Part shown: one piece after another, positions 1-13,129 of the stretch
Numbering within the stretch: the stretch's first letter is position 1
How the letters are laid out: the number at the start of each line of letters is the position of its first letter
Assembly (NCBI GenBank): GCA_013397795.1
Contig: VZTJ01001577.1
Span: forward strand, 748,271-812,270
DNA: 64,000 nt
Direction of reading: 5' to 3'
Origin: Orthonyx spaldingii
Taxonomy: Eukaryota; Chordata; Aves; Passeriformes; Orthonychidae
Program-made: the position numbers and the translations under genes
The notes under the pieces: generated by a model
Told to the model about the DNA's origin: nothing
The model's database searches: none
Seen by the model: only the letters and a program-made list of their open reading frames with translations

Positions 1-2
1 CT

Positions 3-161
3 GAGTATATTGTGTCAGTCAATGTAAATGTTCAGTCAGCAAGGTCTTTGAAAATTAAAACCATTGATAAGTCAATTGACATGATGGTTGGTAAACTGGG
101 GGAGGACAAGAGACAGCTGACTGCCTTTGAGCAGAAGCTGCTGATGTTGAAGTTTGTGTAA
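3..161 (+). other. Unexplained open frame at the window edge (possible exon or retrocopy fragment)
   Basis: An open frame enters from the left edge and runs 52 codons to TAA at 159-161. The translation looks protein-like: a short beta-type stretch (EYIVSVNVNVQS), then a charged amphipathic segment with MMVGKLGEDKRQL and FEQKLLMLKF. I do not recognise the family. A GTAAGA donor-like site starts at 158, so it could be an exon ending at 157. However, that end would leave two bases of a split codon, which does not join in frame to the next AOPEP exon. The residues also do not match the AOPEP segment expected just upstream. Alternatives are an exon of another transcript, a decayed retrocopy, or chance. 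An open stretch of this length is not rare here, so the case rests only on its composition. Confidence 0.25.
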
Positions 162-213
162 GAAAAAGCTCACTAAGAAGTAGTGACTATTTACGGTCAC
201 ACCATAAGTAAGC

Positions 214-238
214 CGGGGGTGGGGGGAAGGTGAGGGGG
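214..238 (+). repeat. G-run cluster, possible G-quadruplex
   Basis: Runs of five, six, two and five G are separated by loops of at most three other bases. This could fold as a G-quadruplex on the + strand, the sense strand of the presumed intron. No gene-level role is implied. Confidence 0.35.
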
Positions 239-2221
239 CAGTGAGAGATGCCTGTTTAGTACCTCGAAGAGAAAGAAGAAACAGTTTAAGGAAAGTCAGT
301 ATAGTGTGTGAATCTGAATTCAAGTGGGATCCTGACTAAGTTTTCAGGGAAGGAAAATAGTAAGAAAGTCTTTGTCCCAGAATGAAAACCTTACTGGTGT
401 TGAAGGTGCACAGCAATTCCCAGCCTTCACAGCCTGCTAGCTGGTTACAGAAAATTCCTGCATGAAGTATTTTGAGTTTTGTGTTTTGTTTTCTAATGTC
501 TTGGCTCCCATGCAGAAGCCAAATATTAAAATATTCTTTACTTTAAGATTACACTTAAATGTTGCACTGCTTTGAGATTAGGTAACAGGATGTATTTTGA
601 AGTCTTATCAAAAACCTCTATCTTTGCTTCTGAAAAATCTTAAAAACGCTCCTGAAATGCAGGAGCAAGGAGTGTGTGTGTGGGGGAAGACGGCTTAAAG
701 CTGACAGTAAAAACTAGAATCTGTACATACTTGGATCTCTGATAAAGCGGGTTTTGTTTAAGTGCAGGAGAAATTGCAACAAAAAGCAAACTGGTTAAAC
801 TGGGAGTTCCCATTATTCACACTATAAAAATATTAAAAATAGAATTCACAGCAAACAGGATGTCTGGTCATAACAATGCAGCTTTGGTTGCCTGGTATGT
901 ATGCAGCTGACCTTCTATGCTGACATCAGAGAGCAATGAGGAGCCTCGTGACTGTGAATAAGAGTCCTGTTTAATCTGCTCACACCACTTTGGTAGCTCA
1001 TGGAAGGAATGAGCTAGCCTTTAAGGAGTAATGTGAAGAAATGAATTAGTACCTACAGGGAACAGGACATACACTTCTGCTCTGTGATTGACACATCCTT
1101 TCTGTAAAGCTTTGGTTTTGCCTCCAATTGTGGCCACTGCAACTTTTCAATTTCTTTTTAATAGTAGTGTTGCCTTTTTTTCTCTGATATTAAACTTGCA
1201 AGTAAAGTGTCAGGAGTATGGAGACTTTATTCCAAGTTCCAAAGCTACTTGTACCAAATGAATAAACAAACCAGTGATTTTAGGAGATGGGATGTGCTGC
1301 CCAGACTAAAGGACACAATGAGCATTCTGTGCATAATGAAGTGTGGTCTTCCTTGACCATTTACAGTAGAACTACTAAGGAAACACCTTTTTCAGCACAA
1401 TAGGCAGGCAAACATTCCTGCAGTTTGAAGCCTGGACCAGACTGGCTGACATTTTATCACAGGGAATACTTTGTGTTCACAATCCCTGCCTATCGTGTGA
1501 TGGCTTATGAGAGAATCGGGCTGGCTCTGGAGAGCTGCAGACCATGGGGGTGTCATTACTGCCATATGCAAATATATTATTTGCATTCATATTGTTGTGA
1601 AATGTGGTCAGCTGTGCCAACTGCAATTAGCTGAAATTAACCTTTTCTATTGTGTTCTTTTCTGTTGCTCTCAAAATTTGCATCTCTTTGAACTGAAAAA
1701 CAGACTGCCCTAAGTTTTGAGAGGAAAAACCATGAATGTAGCAAAATACAAGGTAAAAAGTACCTAAGAGTTAATACAAATGTTTTAACTTGTTGAAAAA
1801 GCATAGTTGCAGAAAAAGGACTTTTAAGACTCAGTATTAAAAGCCCTAAAAACAACAGTATTCTTTTCTGGTCTTTGAGATAAACCAGCTGTTTCAAACT
1901 CAGCATATCCCAGTAAATACATGTATTTTCTTAATGTTCAGATGACTTTTTCTCAATAGTCGATTTGGCATTACTTTAAAAACTCTTAAAAGTGTTATCT
2001 GTAAATGTGTATGCAATTTCTCTGAATCTTGTAGAAAATTATAATTTTCTGCCATGGAACAATTTCATATCAGTGGTAGACAAGACATATCTTGAAGAAT
2101 GAATATGGTAGCCACAAATGGGTCTTCTGGAGAAAGGGAAAAAAAAGGCATAGGTAGAAGGAACTTCTGTTACTGTGTATTGATATTGGTCTCAATTTTG
2201 TGATGATTCACTGAGGTTACT

Positions 2222-2241
2222 AAATCTGTACGTACAGATTT
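2222..2241. repeat. Perfect 20-bp palindrome
   Basis: AAATCTGTAC is followed at once by its exact reverse complement. There is no spacer. The centre is GTAC. It could be a dimeric protein-binding site or chance; nothing around it explains it. Confidence 0.8.
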
Positions 2242-5200
2242 CGTTTTGGCTTACTGCTAAGTTCTTAGGTTTTTGGTTGTACCCTTTCTGATTTTTCTTC
2301 CTCTTCTTTTTAAAAGGAAATGTTTGCTTACAGCATCAGGAATTCTATTGTGTATCAGCATATGTATTAATGGCATACTTGAAATAAAAGTTATAAGCTA
2401 GGAATACCTGTTTCAAATATCTCAATATCTTTTTGCCAAGGCATTTGTTTACTGAACCTTTGAAAAGGGAGATATAATGTTCAATTAACTGAAGGAATCT
2501 ACAACACTCAAATACCACACCCAGGCTGCTTAGGAGGACAATATTTTTTTTTTTGTGTGCCTACATGCCCTTGAACAGTTATGGGGCAGGTTTTGGGTTG
2601 GTGTCACTTTGTAGTGGAAAAATACAAGTCTGAAGCTGTTGTTTGAGGAGACATAATGTGTATGTGGAAGCAAAATACTGAAAGAGCATATGGTACAAGA
2701 AATCTACCTTTCTTAAAGAAATGCAACTATAGTAGTGAAATAGGATTCACAAAAAGCTCTTGTCAAGTTCTGATGGTTTCTCAGACTGGGGGAAGCTTTC
2801 TCTGAGATCTTATTTATGTTCTTAAAGAAGGCACAGCATGTAGTGTGTGTGTGTGTACATATGATTTGGCTTTCTTCCCTTCTCTCAAAACCAAAAAGAA
2901 GTGCTGTGTTTAAAGATATGTAACTGTACAGTTTTAATTTGTTTCATTACAACTTATTTTTTAGTTTGAAAGAGGTGGTTTTAAAAAGAAATTTGGCAGT
3001 GCTGCTTTTTTGACTTGTTGGGAAAGTGTGATTAATTCCTGTTAAGTCCTTGCTTGGCCCTCTTCAAGAATCACGTCTTTCTGTGCCATCAATACCTCCG
3101 TAAAATAAGCTAGGCTTGAGAAAGTCCAAACACGTTTGGGTTTGTGACAGGAGAGGATGTGGATTTAATTCTGAAAAGGTGGGTTGATCTACAGCAAATG
3201 CACTTGATACCTGCAAAAGGCTTCCTTCCTCCCCACCTGATGTCCTCACCAGCTGTCCTGGCTCCCTGCCTGTTGAGGTTCACATGCCTGGGTGTGGGCA
3301 GAGCTTCACTTACAGTCTGGTTGCTCTTTCTACAAAGGTATGCTAGGGGTGCAGCAGGCTTTTCTCACGAGTGTGAGGAGGCATCCCACAGCTCAGATGA
3401 TTTGAATGTTAATCATTGAGTAGAAGGCCAGGTCTTTAGGTGCTATGTTTAGGGTGTCTGCATTTCTGCTTGCTGACTGAAGCCCTACAAGAGCCAGCCT
3501 GCCATTATCTCCTCACCTGATCCCTTTTGCTTGGAACAAGCCATAGTAATTCTTCAGAGGATGCTCTGCCAGTATCTTGCCAGCATGGAGTTTGTTGAAG
3601 CTCCTCACTGCTACTAATGCTAAAAAACTGGAGCTGGAAGCTTTTAAATATGTTTTTGAGTTCCTGTGTTACCAATTTATATGCTCTGAAGTGATCAGGT
3701 TGATAAACTGCATGACTCCAGGGTGAGACTTTAAGAAAAATTAAAAAGTGTGCTCTTTCATATGTTCTGGCCACAAACTATCACAAAACTGAAGTTTTCT
3801 TATCTGCTGTGCGTGTATCTGCAGGATAGTGAAAAGCTACAAATACTGCATTGTCAATCATCAATACACAGTATTGATGATAGGTTTTCATAGGAAATTA
3901 GTAGGCACTTGTCTGTTGTGGATTGATAGAAACTTGGTTATATTTTAATGGACCTCTCCTTCTGCTTAGATGTCACTACTTATTTTGTTTCCAAATGATT
4001 ACCTTTATGAAAAGAAGAAAAAGAAGAAGAGGATGATTAAAACCATAAACCATAACCTATTCAAGATTCAACAAATTCTGATTTTTTGAATCAGAAGCTC
4101 TATCTTCACTTTACATTTTGTGTATACCAGGGTTCTACACATAGGAGCACAAAGCAGAGATTGCTGCATGATTCTGTGAAGTAGAGTTCCCAAAAGGGTA
4201 AATCAGATTTTCTAGTCCAAACCTTATTTTGCCTTTTGTTGGTCAGTTAGACATTTTAATATTGGGCCAGTTTCAAATCTAGGCAACGTAGTTCTGTAGC
4301 AATGTGCTATTCAGAGGGTTTAGTTCTTCAGCAAGCTCATCACAGGCATGTGATGCCCATGTCCACAATAGTCTGCAGTTTGTCAACTGGGTGAAAGACC
4401 ATAGGATTGAAGACCTCAGATTTAGCTGAAATTACTGGAAATTTTTACAAATGTGATACATACACAACTGTTGCTCTGGGAATTAAACCACTGAATTAAT
4501 GTTAGCAGATTTGGTCTTTTAAATTATTTTTTGTTGTTTTAAGTTTGGTTTTGAGTTTGGAGTTTAAACTTGAGGACCTGACTAAAACATGTATGTCCAT
4601 CACCTGTGATGGAAAAGTACTAAATGTTTTCAGTGAAGCTTTTTTTTAAGTCCCATGTGGTATATAACTTCAGTGGTTCCATATTTTATAAGCGAGAATG
4701 AAGCTAAACCACATGACTCAATCTAACAAAAAGCCACATGTACTCTTGGAATGAATCTGTACTAGTTTAAAATAAATGCCACTATGTATATTTTCTCTAA
4801 TGAAAATCTGAACTGGTATAAACTGGGATAAACTTCATGAAGAATGCAGTGGTACTGTACTGGCGTAAAACAATACAGAACTGGTGCTCTACAACAGGTT
4901 ACAGAAAAGCTCAATACTTTCATGATTGTTTTAGTTAATCTACATAAATATTCATACAACAGCAGCATGACAAATGATTGTCTGTTTTAAAAGGTACCCA
5001 AAGAGTAATTTAATGCCCAAATACATCAGCTATTGTTTTACTTTTTAGAGAAACTCAGCTGCATAAATAGGAAAGTGACTAAGCTCACCAGTAGTTCACT
5101 GCAGGTTCAGTGTTTGTGCCTTTCAAATTACAGTGAGAAGGTGTAAGGAATGTAAATTGTACTGAGACCCTGTACAGTATGTATAGATAGAATGACTGAA

Positions 5201-5935
5201 CCCAACACTGTCTGGATCTTCTTCCACAGTGCAGCAATACCACTTCATGTCATGATTTCAGAAAGATCAGTTTGGAGAGGTTAGTGAAAGATAACAGAGG
5301 GTGGGTTTGTCCAGCCACATTACCACAGCATGGCTGGAGGAATAGGAATGCTTAGTGACTTGCATTACTTTTCATAGTTCTTTACAGATATGGTCAGTAC
5401 TTTGCTTCAGAAAAATAAAATTCGGTGTAAAGATGTTTTTTAACGATTTTTCTTCTGCTGACCGTTGAAACAATGACTCAGAGCTCTTCTGCCATCATGT
5501 TTATTTTCCCATGGCTGTTGTTACTTACAATGAAGGAACTTTCCTGGGTATCCTGAAGGTTCCTCTGGACTTTACCTTTCCCAGATGAAACAGTGCAACT
5601 CTGTATAAACTTGGGAAGGGAAACTATGGATTCTCTGCATCCTTAACTGGATGATGGCACTCAGTGAAGTAGACAGCTCTGTGTAACAGTCTTTGAGGCT
5701 TCCCACTCCTGAGTGGAAGAGTTATGCGAATCGCCTCACAGATCCTGTCTGCAAATATCTTTGTTCACTGACGGTTAGCCAAGATATTTTACCCAGTTCA
5801 TAGAGAATGAAATCTAAAAGGACCTAGTTCCTCTAAAACTGTTAATGCCCAGTGACATTAGTGCTTTTATTAATTTTCTTTATTTGACCTGGTACAATCT
5901 CATTTGTATCCACTACTACCAGTGGATAGGTCTCA

Positions 5936-5983
5936 GGGGTTTTTTTTCACAGGGGTTTTCTGGGGTTTTTTCTTTTTTTTTTT
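5936..5983 (+). repeat. GGGGTTTT-like G/T-rich stretch
   Basis: Three GGGG runs, each followed by a T run, end in a longer T tract. The unit resembles a G/T simple repeat rather than a vertebrate telomere repeat (TTAGGG). Confidence 0.5.
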
Positions 5984-8900
5984 ACCTATTGTTAGAAAGA
6001 TTTGCGTTCATTTAGTGGTAATCTTGTAATTCAGGGTAACTTACTCCAAATTCCTTCTTTTGAGCTGCTGAATACTAACTGCCAGATAATTTTTCACATT
6101 CTGTATTCCTCTCTTTGTCGGGCTGCATGGCACTGCATGCACAACACAGGATGTCAAGGCATGATCTTACAGCCCCTGGAGTTGCTGTTTGTGTTCAGGC
6201 TAGGCTGAATTCTTTAGCCTAAGATCCTCTAAGGCATAGAAATGTGAATAGCTGGTAGTTTGTGCTTTAGTTGACTTGAGAAGTTACCCTAGTGCCATGC
6301 AGGTTTTTCTCTCCTTTCTGCTAAAGTCCAGGCCCTGGGGTATCATCACACTTCTCTGATACTGCTACCAGAGAAGAGGTTAGATACAAAAATTGAATCC
6401 TTTACCGTTGCGTTGCTTTGAATGGCAACGTAGGTCACTCACACTGAGGGTTTTATTTAAATTACACATCATTCTTTCTTACCCTTTACCCCTTCACTTA
6501 GTTATAATTTCCTACAATGATATATTTGCTTCAAGGACATTCCCATCTGATTTCAGAGGAGAGGAAGAAAGCTGATCAGCTTCCAGGAAATTCCTTTGGT
6601 AACTGCAGGGGCTGGGCTTGTGATATTGTGATATTAATAGTTGCTCCTCGGAGATTTTATGCATGCTGTCTTTCACCTCCTGAAAGGATCAAGATTATTT
6701 TAGTCTTGTTTCCTATCACATATGCTCACATAAAGCTAATTTCAGTGTACATGTGTTTACCCCCCATGTGTTTTCTCTAGTAACCTGGCTTGTTTTAATC
6801 AAGTATGGGAGAAAGACAGATGTCAAAGACAACTAATACAGTAAACAGTAGCTAGATAGAGGAAGAAGAGTCAGTAAATCATGACATTGAAATAGAGCTT
6901 GTGATTTGTCAGACACAGGGAATCTCTCTCTGTAAAAAGGTCCTAGAAGTATCTGAATAAACTTTAGAGTTGACAGTCAACCACAGGATACACATTGAGG
7001 GGAAACATGGACTTTGTGGATTCTTATGCTTCTGGAACAACACAGTTTGGCTACATGATGCTCCATTGTGATGGAGCAAAGCTCTTGCTTGTGTGACCTT
7101 GTATCAGTCTCATACAGTAGTGTCAAAGGGACAAGTAGGATGTTGGGTGCAACTCATAAGCAGGAAACAGGATGTGTAAGTCAGTTTCTCCTTTTGATGC
7201 TCATGAACTTAATGCCTCTAGGCAACCTAATTCCCCTTAGGTTTTCTACAAATGACTCAACATAAACACACACTGTGCTCATTTCCAGTGTGTGATGTGT
7301 AGACCTCTGCCCCCGAATTGGTTGGTTTGCCATACATTAACTGGTTTTATCTTCCAGCCGCAAAGACCTGTTAATTCACTCCTGCACTTTGTAGTACGTT
7401 TTCAGGAATGATTTACGTGAGCATAAAAATAAAGAACTTTTTTCAAAGAGGGGTATTGCAGATCAATCAAAGTTCTTGGTGTTGTAACCATGGTTTGTAT
7501 TGCCCTGCACTTACTGCATGCCCAGCTGTATAAGGGGAACATACAGTTCTGTTTGTTGTGACGTTAGCAACTTGGTGCTCTTGTTTCACTGCAGTGTGCC
7601 ATGAACAAGACTTCCTGATGTATCTTGCTTTTTCCCACTTTCAAATATGATAACATAATGTGATCAGGCAAAGCAGTGTATGATAGGACAAATGCAAAGG
7701 TAGTAAATACATTCTGATGAGGCTTTTAGATTAATTAAGATCTAGGGCTAACTGTTGAAATAACTTGCAAGGGAGTTGAAAGGAATAAAAAATCTGCCAG
7801 TAATATATTTCCTAGTTTTTATTTGTGAATAAAAGCCTTAAGGAAAGTCATATCAGAGGTGTGCAAGCTATTCTTTCAGCATTCTGAAAAAGACTGATTT
7901 TGTCTTTTGTTTTCCTCAAAGTTAAGTTATATTAACTGTCCTGTATTCATTTAGACAAAGTTGGTGTTGAACTCCACTCAGGTTGTCCAGTCATTTTAGT
8001 AGTCATGCTTGCTGTCTCCAAAGCTGGACTAAGCCTCCTGAGCGAATTGCAAAAGATGCTACTTGACCTCTCCCACAGCGTGCATGTGAATAATGCTGTT
8101 AACTAGACAGAAATATTTTTTTCAGACTGTCTTACACACTAATTTAAAACACAGATGGAAACTCATCCCAGCTTGTTTAGGTGCATTACTTCTCTCATAG
8201 TCTACACTATGTTGGCAGTAGTCAAATATGCTGTATGTGCATCATTAGTTAAGACTAATTATCCTTTGGTAATGAAGAAGAACCAATTTTTTAAACTTGA
8301 CTAAAAGTAAACAGAAATAATTTATTTTTCAATTTATTTTTGACTCACCTGGTTTGCTGATGTATAGCTAAAAAGGCTGAGACAAGTGTAGTTTATTTCA
8401 TTTAATTTGCTCTTTGGGAGAAGCCTGATCAGACAGGGATGTTCTATATCAATCTTATTAAATTTTTTCAGTCTCTCTTTCCCTGCCGTGAACTTTGGCG
8501 TATGATGAAAAAGAAGAAGAGACTCAGCCAAGACAGTATTCTTAGTGACTTTGGGTTAAACAACTGACATCCCATCATAGCAGCAATTTAGAAGTCTTGC
8601 ATTATCTGTGTGGGCAGAGCAAGTTGTAACGATCTCTCCGGTTCTGCCTGAAAGTACAGTGGCCTGTGAAGTAGCTTCTGTTTGGCATTGTGCACAGCCT
8701 TAAAGGCCAGAAAAATCTTCATTCTCATGGTTGGTAATTGCATTAACTCTGTTCCAAGATTTTTCTGGTGCTGATTCACACCTTTTGCTGGCACCTTATA
8801 GATAAGGAAGAAAATACTGTTTTTCTCCAAGTATTTTGCTGCGTGGTACATATATGCATATGGGTGGTATGTGCCTACATGCATCATAACTCTGAAGGTT

Positions 8901-11900
8901 TTTACCTTCAAGAGGCCCACCCCTGGCTGTCATGGATGTTGCAGCTGTCAGCAAGAGTAGATCAGTGGCCATTTAAGTAAGCTGAACTCATTCTATTACC
9001 TGCCCCCTGGGTAATTTTTAATGGCATTTTCCATGTTAGCAAACTTTCAGAATTGTCAGAGCTTACAGGCCATTCTTTCATGAGTATGAATCATCCTTCC
9101 AAGTTGCCTTACAGAACCTGGAGAAATGGGTTGTTTGATTAGCTTCCCCCAGCCCCCACTGTGGTCTTCCATGGTATGAACCAATGAGCTCTTTAGAACA
9201 TGAGAGAAAGGAGCATCAGAAAGGAGGTCTTCTCCAACCCTTTCATTCTCTGAGGATCTGATAGGCACAAGAAACATTACAAAGATTTGGAGTTTGCAGT
9301 CATGATCTGTCCCTCTATTGTTTGTGTTGGCCTTTTGCTTTTGTTCTCTTTCTTACTTTTTTTATCTCTTTGCCTCTCTGTCCTAATATTCTTCTCCCTT
9401 GTAATATGCACATAAGATGTGAAGAATGGCTGCTCTAAATCAATCCTTGCATTCATCATAGAAGCATCCTGTAGTGATGTCAGCTGGCAGATTCTGAGTG
9501 CAGTATGCTTTATTGCTTTGCAGGCCAAGAGGTTGTGCAATCATGGGGATCTTGGTTGCTTTATTTTACGCCCTGTGTACAACATCCACTGTCTTCTAGC
9601 TGCTGAAGATGTGTCTTTTAAAGACCAGGCTCTGATTTTATGAAGTCAGTGAGGGGAAAAAAAAGAGGCTATAGATGACTCCCGTTCTTGCAAATGAGGG
9701 AATACAGTGCCTCTGCGGGAGCGCAGGAAGAACCTTGGTAATGCCTGGTGCTGTTTTATGGAGTAGCTGCATCTGTTGTAAGAGCTATTGCACATGGTGG
9801 TATGATGCATCCTACACTGGAAGATTTTTAGCTTTGACCATGTTGTTTGGCAATATTTTCCATATCACAAAGAGTGATCTATAATAGCCTCTAAAAGTAA
9901 AATACATAGAAGAAAATCAATCTCAAATCTAAATTTTAAAATATTTGCTCAATTCCTGTTGAATGTGTTCAGGTGATTATCTGAAGAATAATTTGATCTC
10001 TGGCGGGGATTGTGAGAGAAGTCTAAACTACATAGTGGAGAGAGCTATTGGCTAAATGCAAAGTAACAAGCAACTTTTTATTTGGTGTTGTAAAATACTG
10101 TGATTGGATATTAGTTTGTGATTTTAGAAGTGAGACGGTGCCAATGTATTGGTTATTGGAAATCTATACCCTTCCACACTCTGCTTTGCAATGCACATCT
10201 TAAAATTTGTGTTGATCAGATGTGAAGATTTTTTTTTCTTCAGAGGTATGCACCTAATGTGAAAGACTCTGTCTTGTGTGAACAGCTTTTGAGTATCATA
10301 ATGAAACTATTTTCACCTAAAATACAAGCTTTAGGACAGCAGATGTTAATTTAGTCCCTTCTTAATTTCTGAAAAATTTCAGCTGGAAAATAAGAAATGT
10401 TACAGTGCCCATTAAGACTTTACACAACACACCCTTGTGCAGTGCACCAATTTCACTACATCTCAAGCATGTTGGTTTTGGATTCATGCCAAATTTATAG
10501 ACAGTATTGCAAGTGTACACTGGGTAACATTGCTTAGCCTGACAGCAGTAGCAGTGGTTCCCTTTTGGGTTCAGGTAATCCAAAATCTTTAACATACTGA
10601 GAATCTGTTCTTAATTCTTCCATTGGTGGGAGCTGAAGGCAGTGTGGAGGTGAGCCTATAGAATAGCTCAATACATCCTCCAATTTTCCATTGTGAAACA
10701 GTGGTTTCCTAAGAAGGAAGAAAAGGCAGAAAATTTGGATATCCATTGATTTATTTAGAGACATTGTTTAAAAAAGTATCTGCTGTATCCATTTTCCAAG
10801 TAACATTGATTTCAACTCTGGAAAGGACTTGCGGGTTAGGTGGAAATGAAGTACAGCCCTAAGCATTTTAACATATGAGTACTTTCAAGAAGATAAGTAG
10901 GTATTTCAATATACTCAGTGTTCACATGATCACGTAAGTTCAGGCATGTACTATCTTGAAATAAAGTGTGTTGCTTAGAAGTTGTATGGTCTTGTGATTA
11001 TCCCTTTATCCCTCCTGCAAAGAACAGTCATTGTTAATTTTAGCTCCTTTCATGATTCTTTGGCTTTCCTGGCAGCTTTTTTGGCAACTAAGCTAACTCT
11101 TTATTTGCTTTGTATAAATATCCAGAATATGCCTAAAAAGTCTGTTTGTGCTGTGGTCTGAACATTAACTAATGCATTTAGACAACAATAACTCTTTATT
11201 TTACCCTAAAGCAGTGTTTCGGTTGTGTACTAAAGCTTCATAGTCTAGTTGCAAGATGTCAGGGACTTTGATGTTCAGCAGAAAAAACTTCAGACATCAA
11301 CTACAATCAACAGCAAGTGATCTCTGTGGTAGAATTTGGCATGTGCATAGCAGAATGGCATCGCTGTGGCACATGTGAAATCTGTGTCAGCTCATGTCCA
11401 CCTTTCAAGCTGGGACATAAATAAAACTGTATGTAGTTTGTACTGTAGGAGGCATTTAGATTACCCCTCAGAGTATGGTGCTACTGTACTCAAGTATAGT
11501 TAGCATATGTTTTAAATAGAAGGCTCAGAGCAGAAACCTCTAGGGAGAATGTCAAAACTTTTGCCAAATACTTTGGTTTGGGACTTTGATTTTAGACAGA
11601 CCTTACTGGGGTGGGTGGGTAGGAGAATAACAATGAGTAGAAAAACTCCTGAAAAAATTATACTTCAATTCTGGTGGCCTAAGACAGGACGAGGCAACTG
11701 CTTTTCTGTGGCCTCAGTGGATGCCTGAAGTGAAGTGAGGCAGTGGTGTTCACAGGAGCAGTGTCCAGGGGTCTGCACCTGGCTGCACTATTGAGGCGTG
11801 TTCTCCTGAGAGGTGTGCAATGCCACCTCAGCATCTCCCAGGCAGAATATTTGGTAGAATCTGGTTCCCCTGTGCTTAGGTGAGGGTTAATGGCAGCAGC

Positions 11901-13080
11901 ACTGTATAAATCACCATTGTCTCTATTTGTGTTCTTAGCTGGTTTCTTTAAAGTGAGGGAAACCAGAAGGAAACACTACATTTAAGTTAAATTCTGGGAG
12001 AATGGCTTTGTCCTCTTAACAGAAAATGTTCTAAGGCAGCAATATTTTCTTGCTTCAATATCTCTTTTTTTTCCTAATTAAAAAAAAAATAAAAGCAGCA
12101 AACTACGCAACTGTTTAACTAGCTGTAATACTGCATTTTTTGCATTAATGTCAGAGCACTTTACTTTGGTCATAGGATCTGTGCTGAGGCAGTGAGTTCA
12201 GGATGTTCAACTGGGCATTTTATGTGCACTTTCTGCCATGACAAAACATAGCAGATCCTCTGTGACACAGGGAGTCAGTGAATAGTGATGCCATCCCAAA
12301 ATGCATCTTAGTTGTAGGTGAACGATCTGTGACCTTTGTTCATGTGATAATGTTGTATGAAGGTAAAAGGAAAAAAAAAATCTAGTTTTATTACTGATCA
12401 CTTTGCAAGTATGGCCCTAGAACTTTTAAAAATTCCTAAGGTTTTTATGGTTTAGTTATTCATATGAGATAGACATTGTGTTTTCATGGCGTGTGTTCCT
12501 TTGCCCCACAGGCTGAACAGCACATAACCCACTCTATTCTATGGCTTTTTCTTTCCCCATGTGTAACGTGTTATGGTTTGTCTAGTGTGTATTATTTCAA
12601 GCCTCTTTTTGCGTAGAGAATGTCTGTAAAAGAGAGTGTGGAAAATGTGCTTTAAATACCAATCTGTTAGAATTTAAGCACTGGAAAACACTCCTGTCCA
12701 GAGCTTAACTGTTAAGCAGTGTTTCATAGTTCCAGCTCTGTTCTGATGTCAAAGCATGAAGACCCATTCCTGAATTATTTCTTTGTTCCTCTCTATGTTA
12801 CTGACACAAAATGCAGTTTTATGTCAATGACCCTAGTATCAGCAATGACTTTGGGAAACAACTTCCATTTTATTCCATATTTTAGAGTTCTTCTTGCTAC
12901 AAATGTACGATCCTGCTCAGTTTGGTTTTGGTCTCCTTCCCCTCTGTCAAAAACCAAGAACCAAAATACTACAACCAACCAGGGAAAAAAAAAAAAGTCT
13001 GGTTTTTTCAGTGTTGCTTGGACTGACAGAAAACACCAGGGTTTTCCCAATCTCTTGGCCTCTTTCTTTATAATGGAGGG

Positions 13081-13082
<2 letters not shown>

Positions 13083-13128
<46 letters not shown>
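13083..13128. repeat. 46-bp poly(T) tract
   Basis: An uninterrupted run of 46 T starts just after GGAGGGAA. It is the longest homopolymer in the window. It may be slippage-grown, or the poly(A) tail of something inserted in minus orientation, with its body at 13129 and above. CR1 elements do not end in poly(A), so they would not explain it. I found no convincing target-site duplication by eye. Confidence 0.85.

Positions 13129-13129
<1 letters not shown>

Noticed and set aside
4000..4040. Lys/Arg-rich codons (GAAAAGAAGAAAAAG...) after a pyrimidine tract and an AG, resembling the missing basic exon of AOPEP
   Set aside because: No splice donor follows, neighbouring residues do not match aminopeptidase O, and the bases are a simple GAA/AAG tract.
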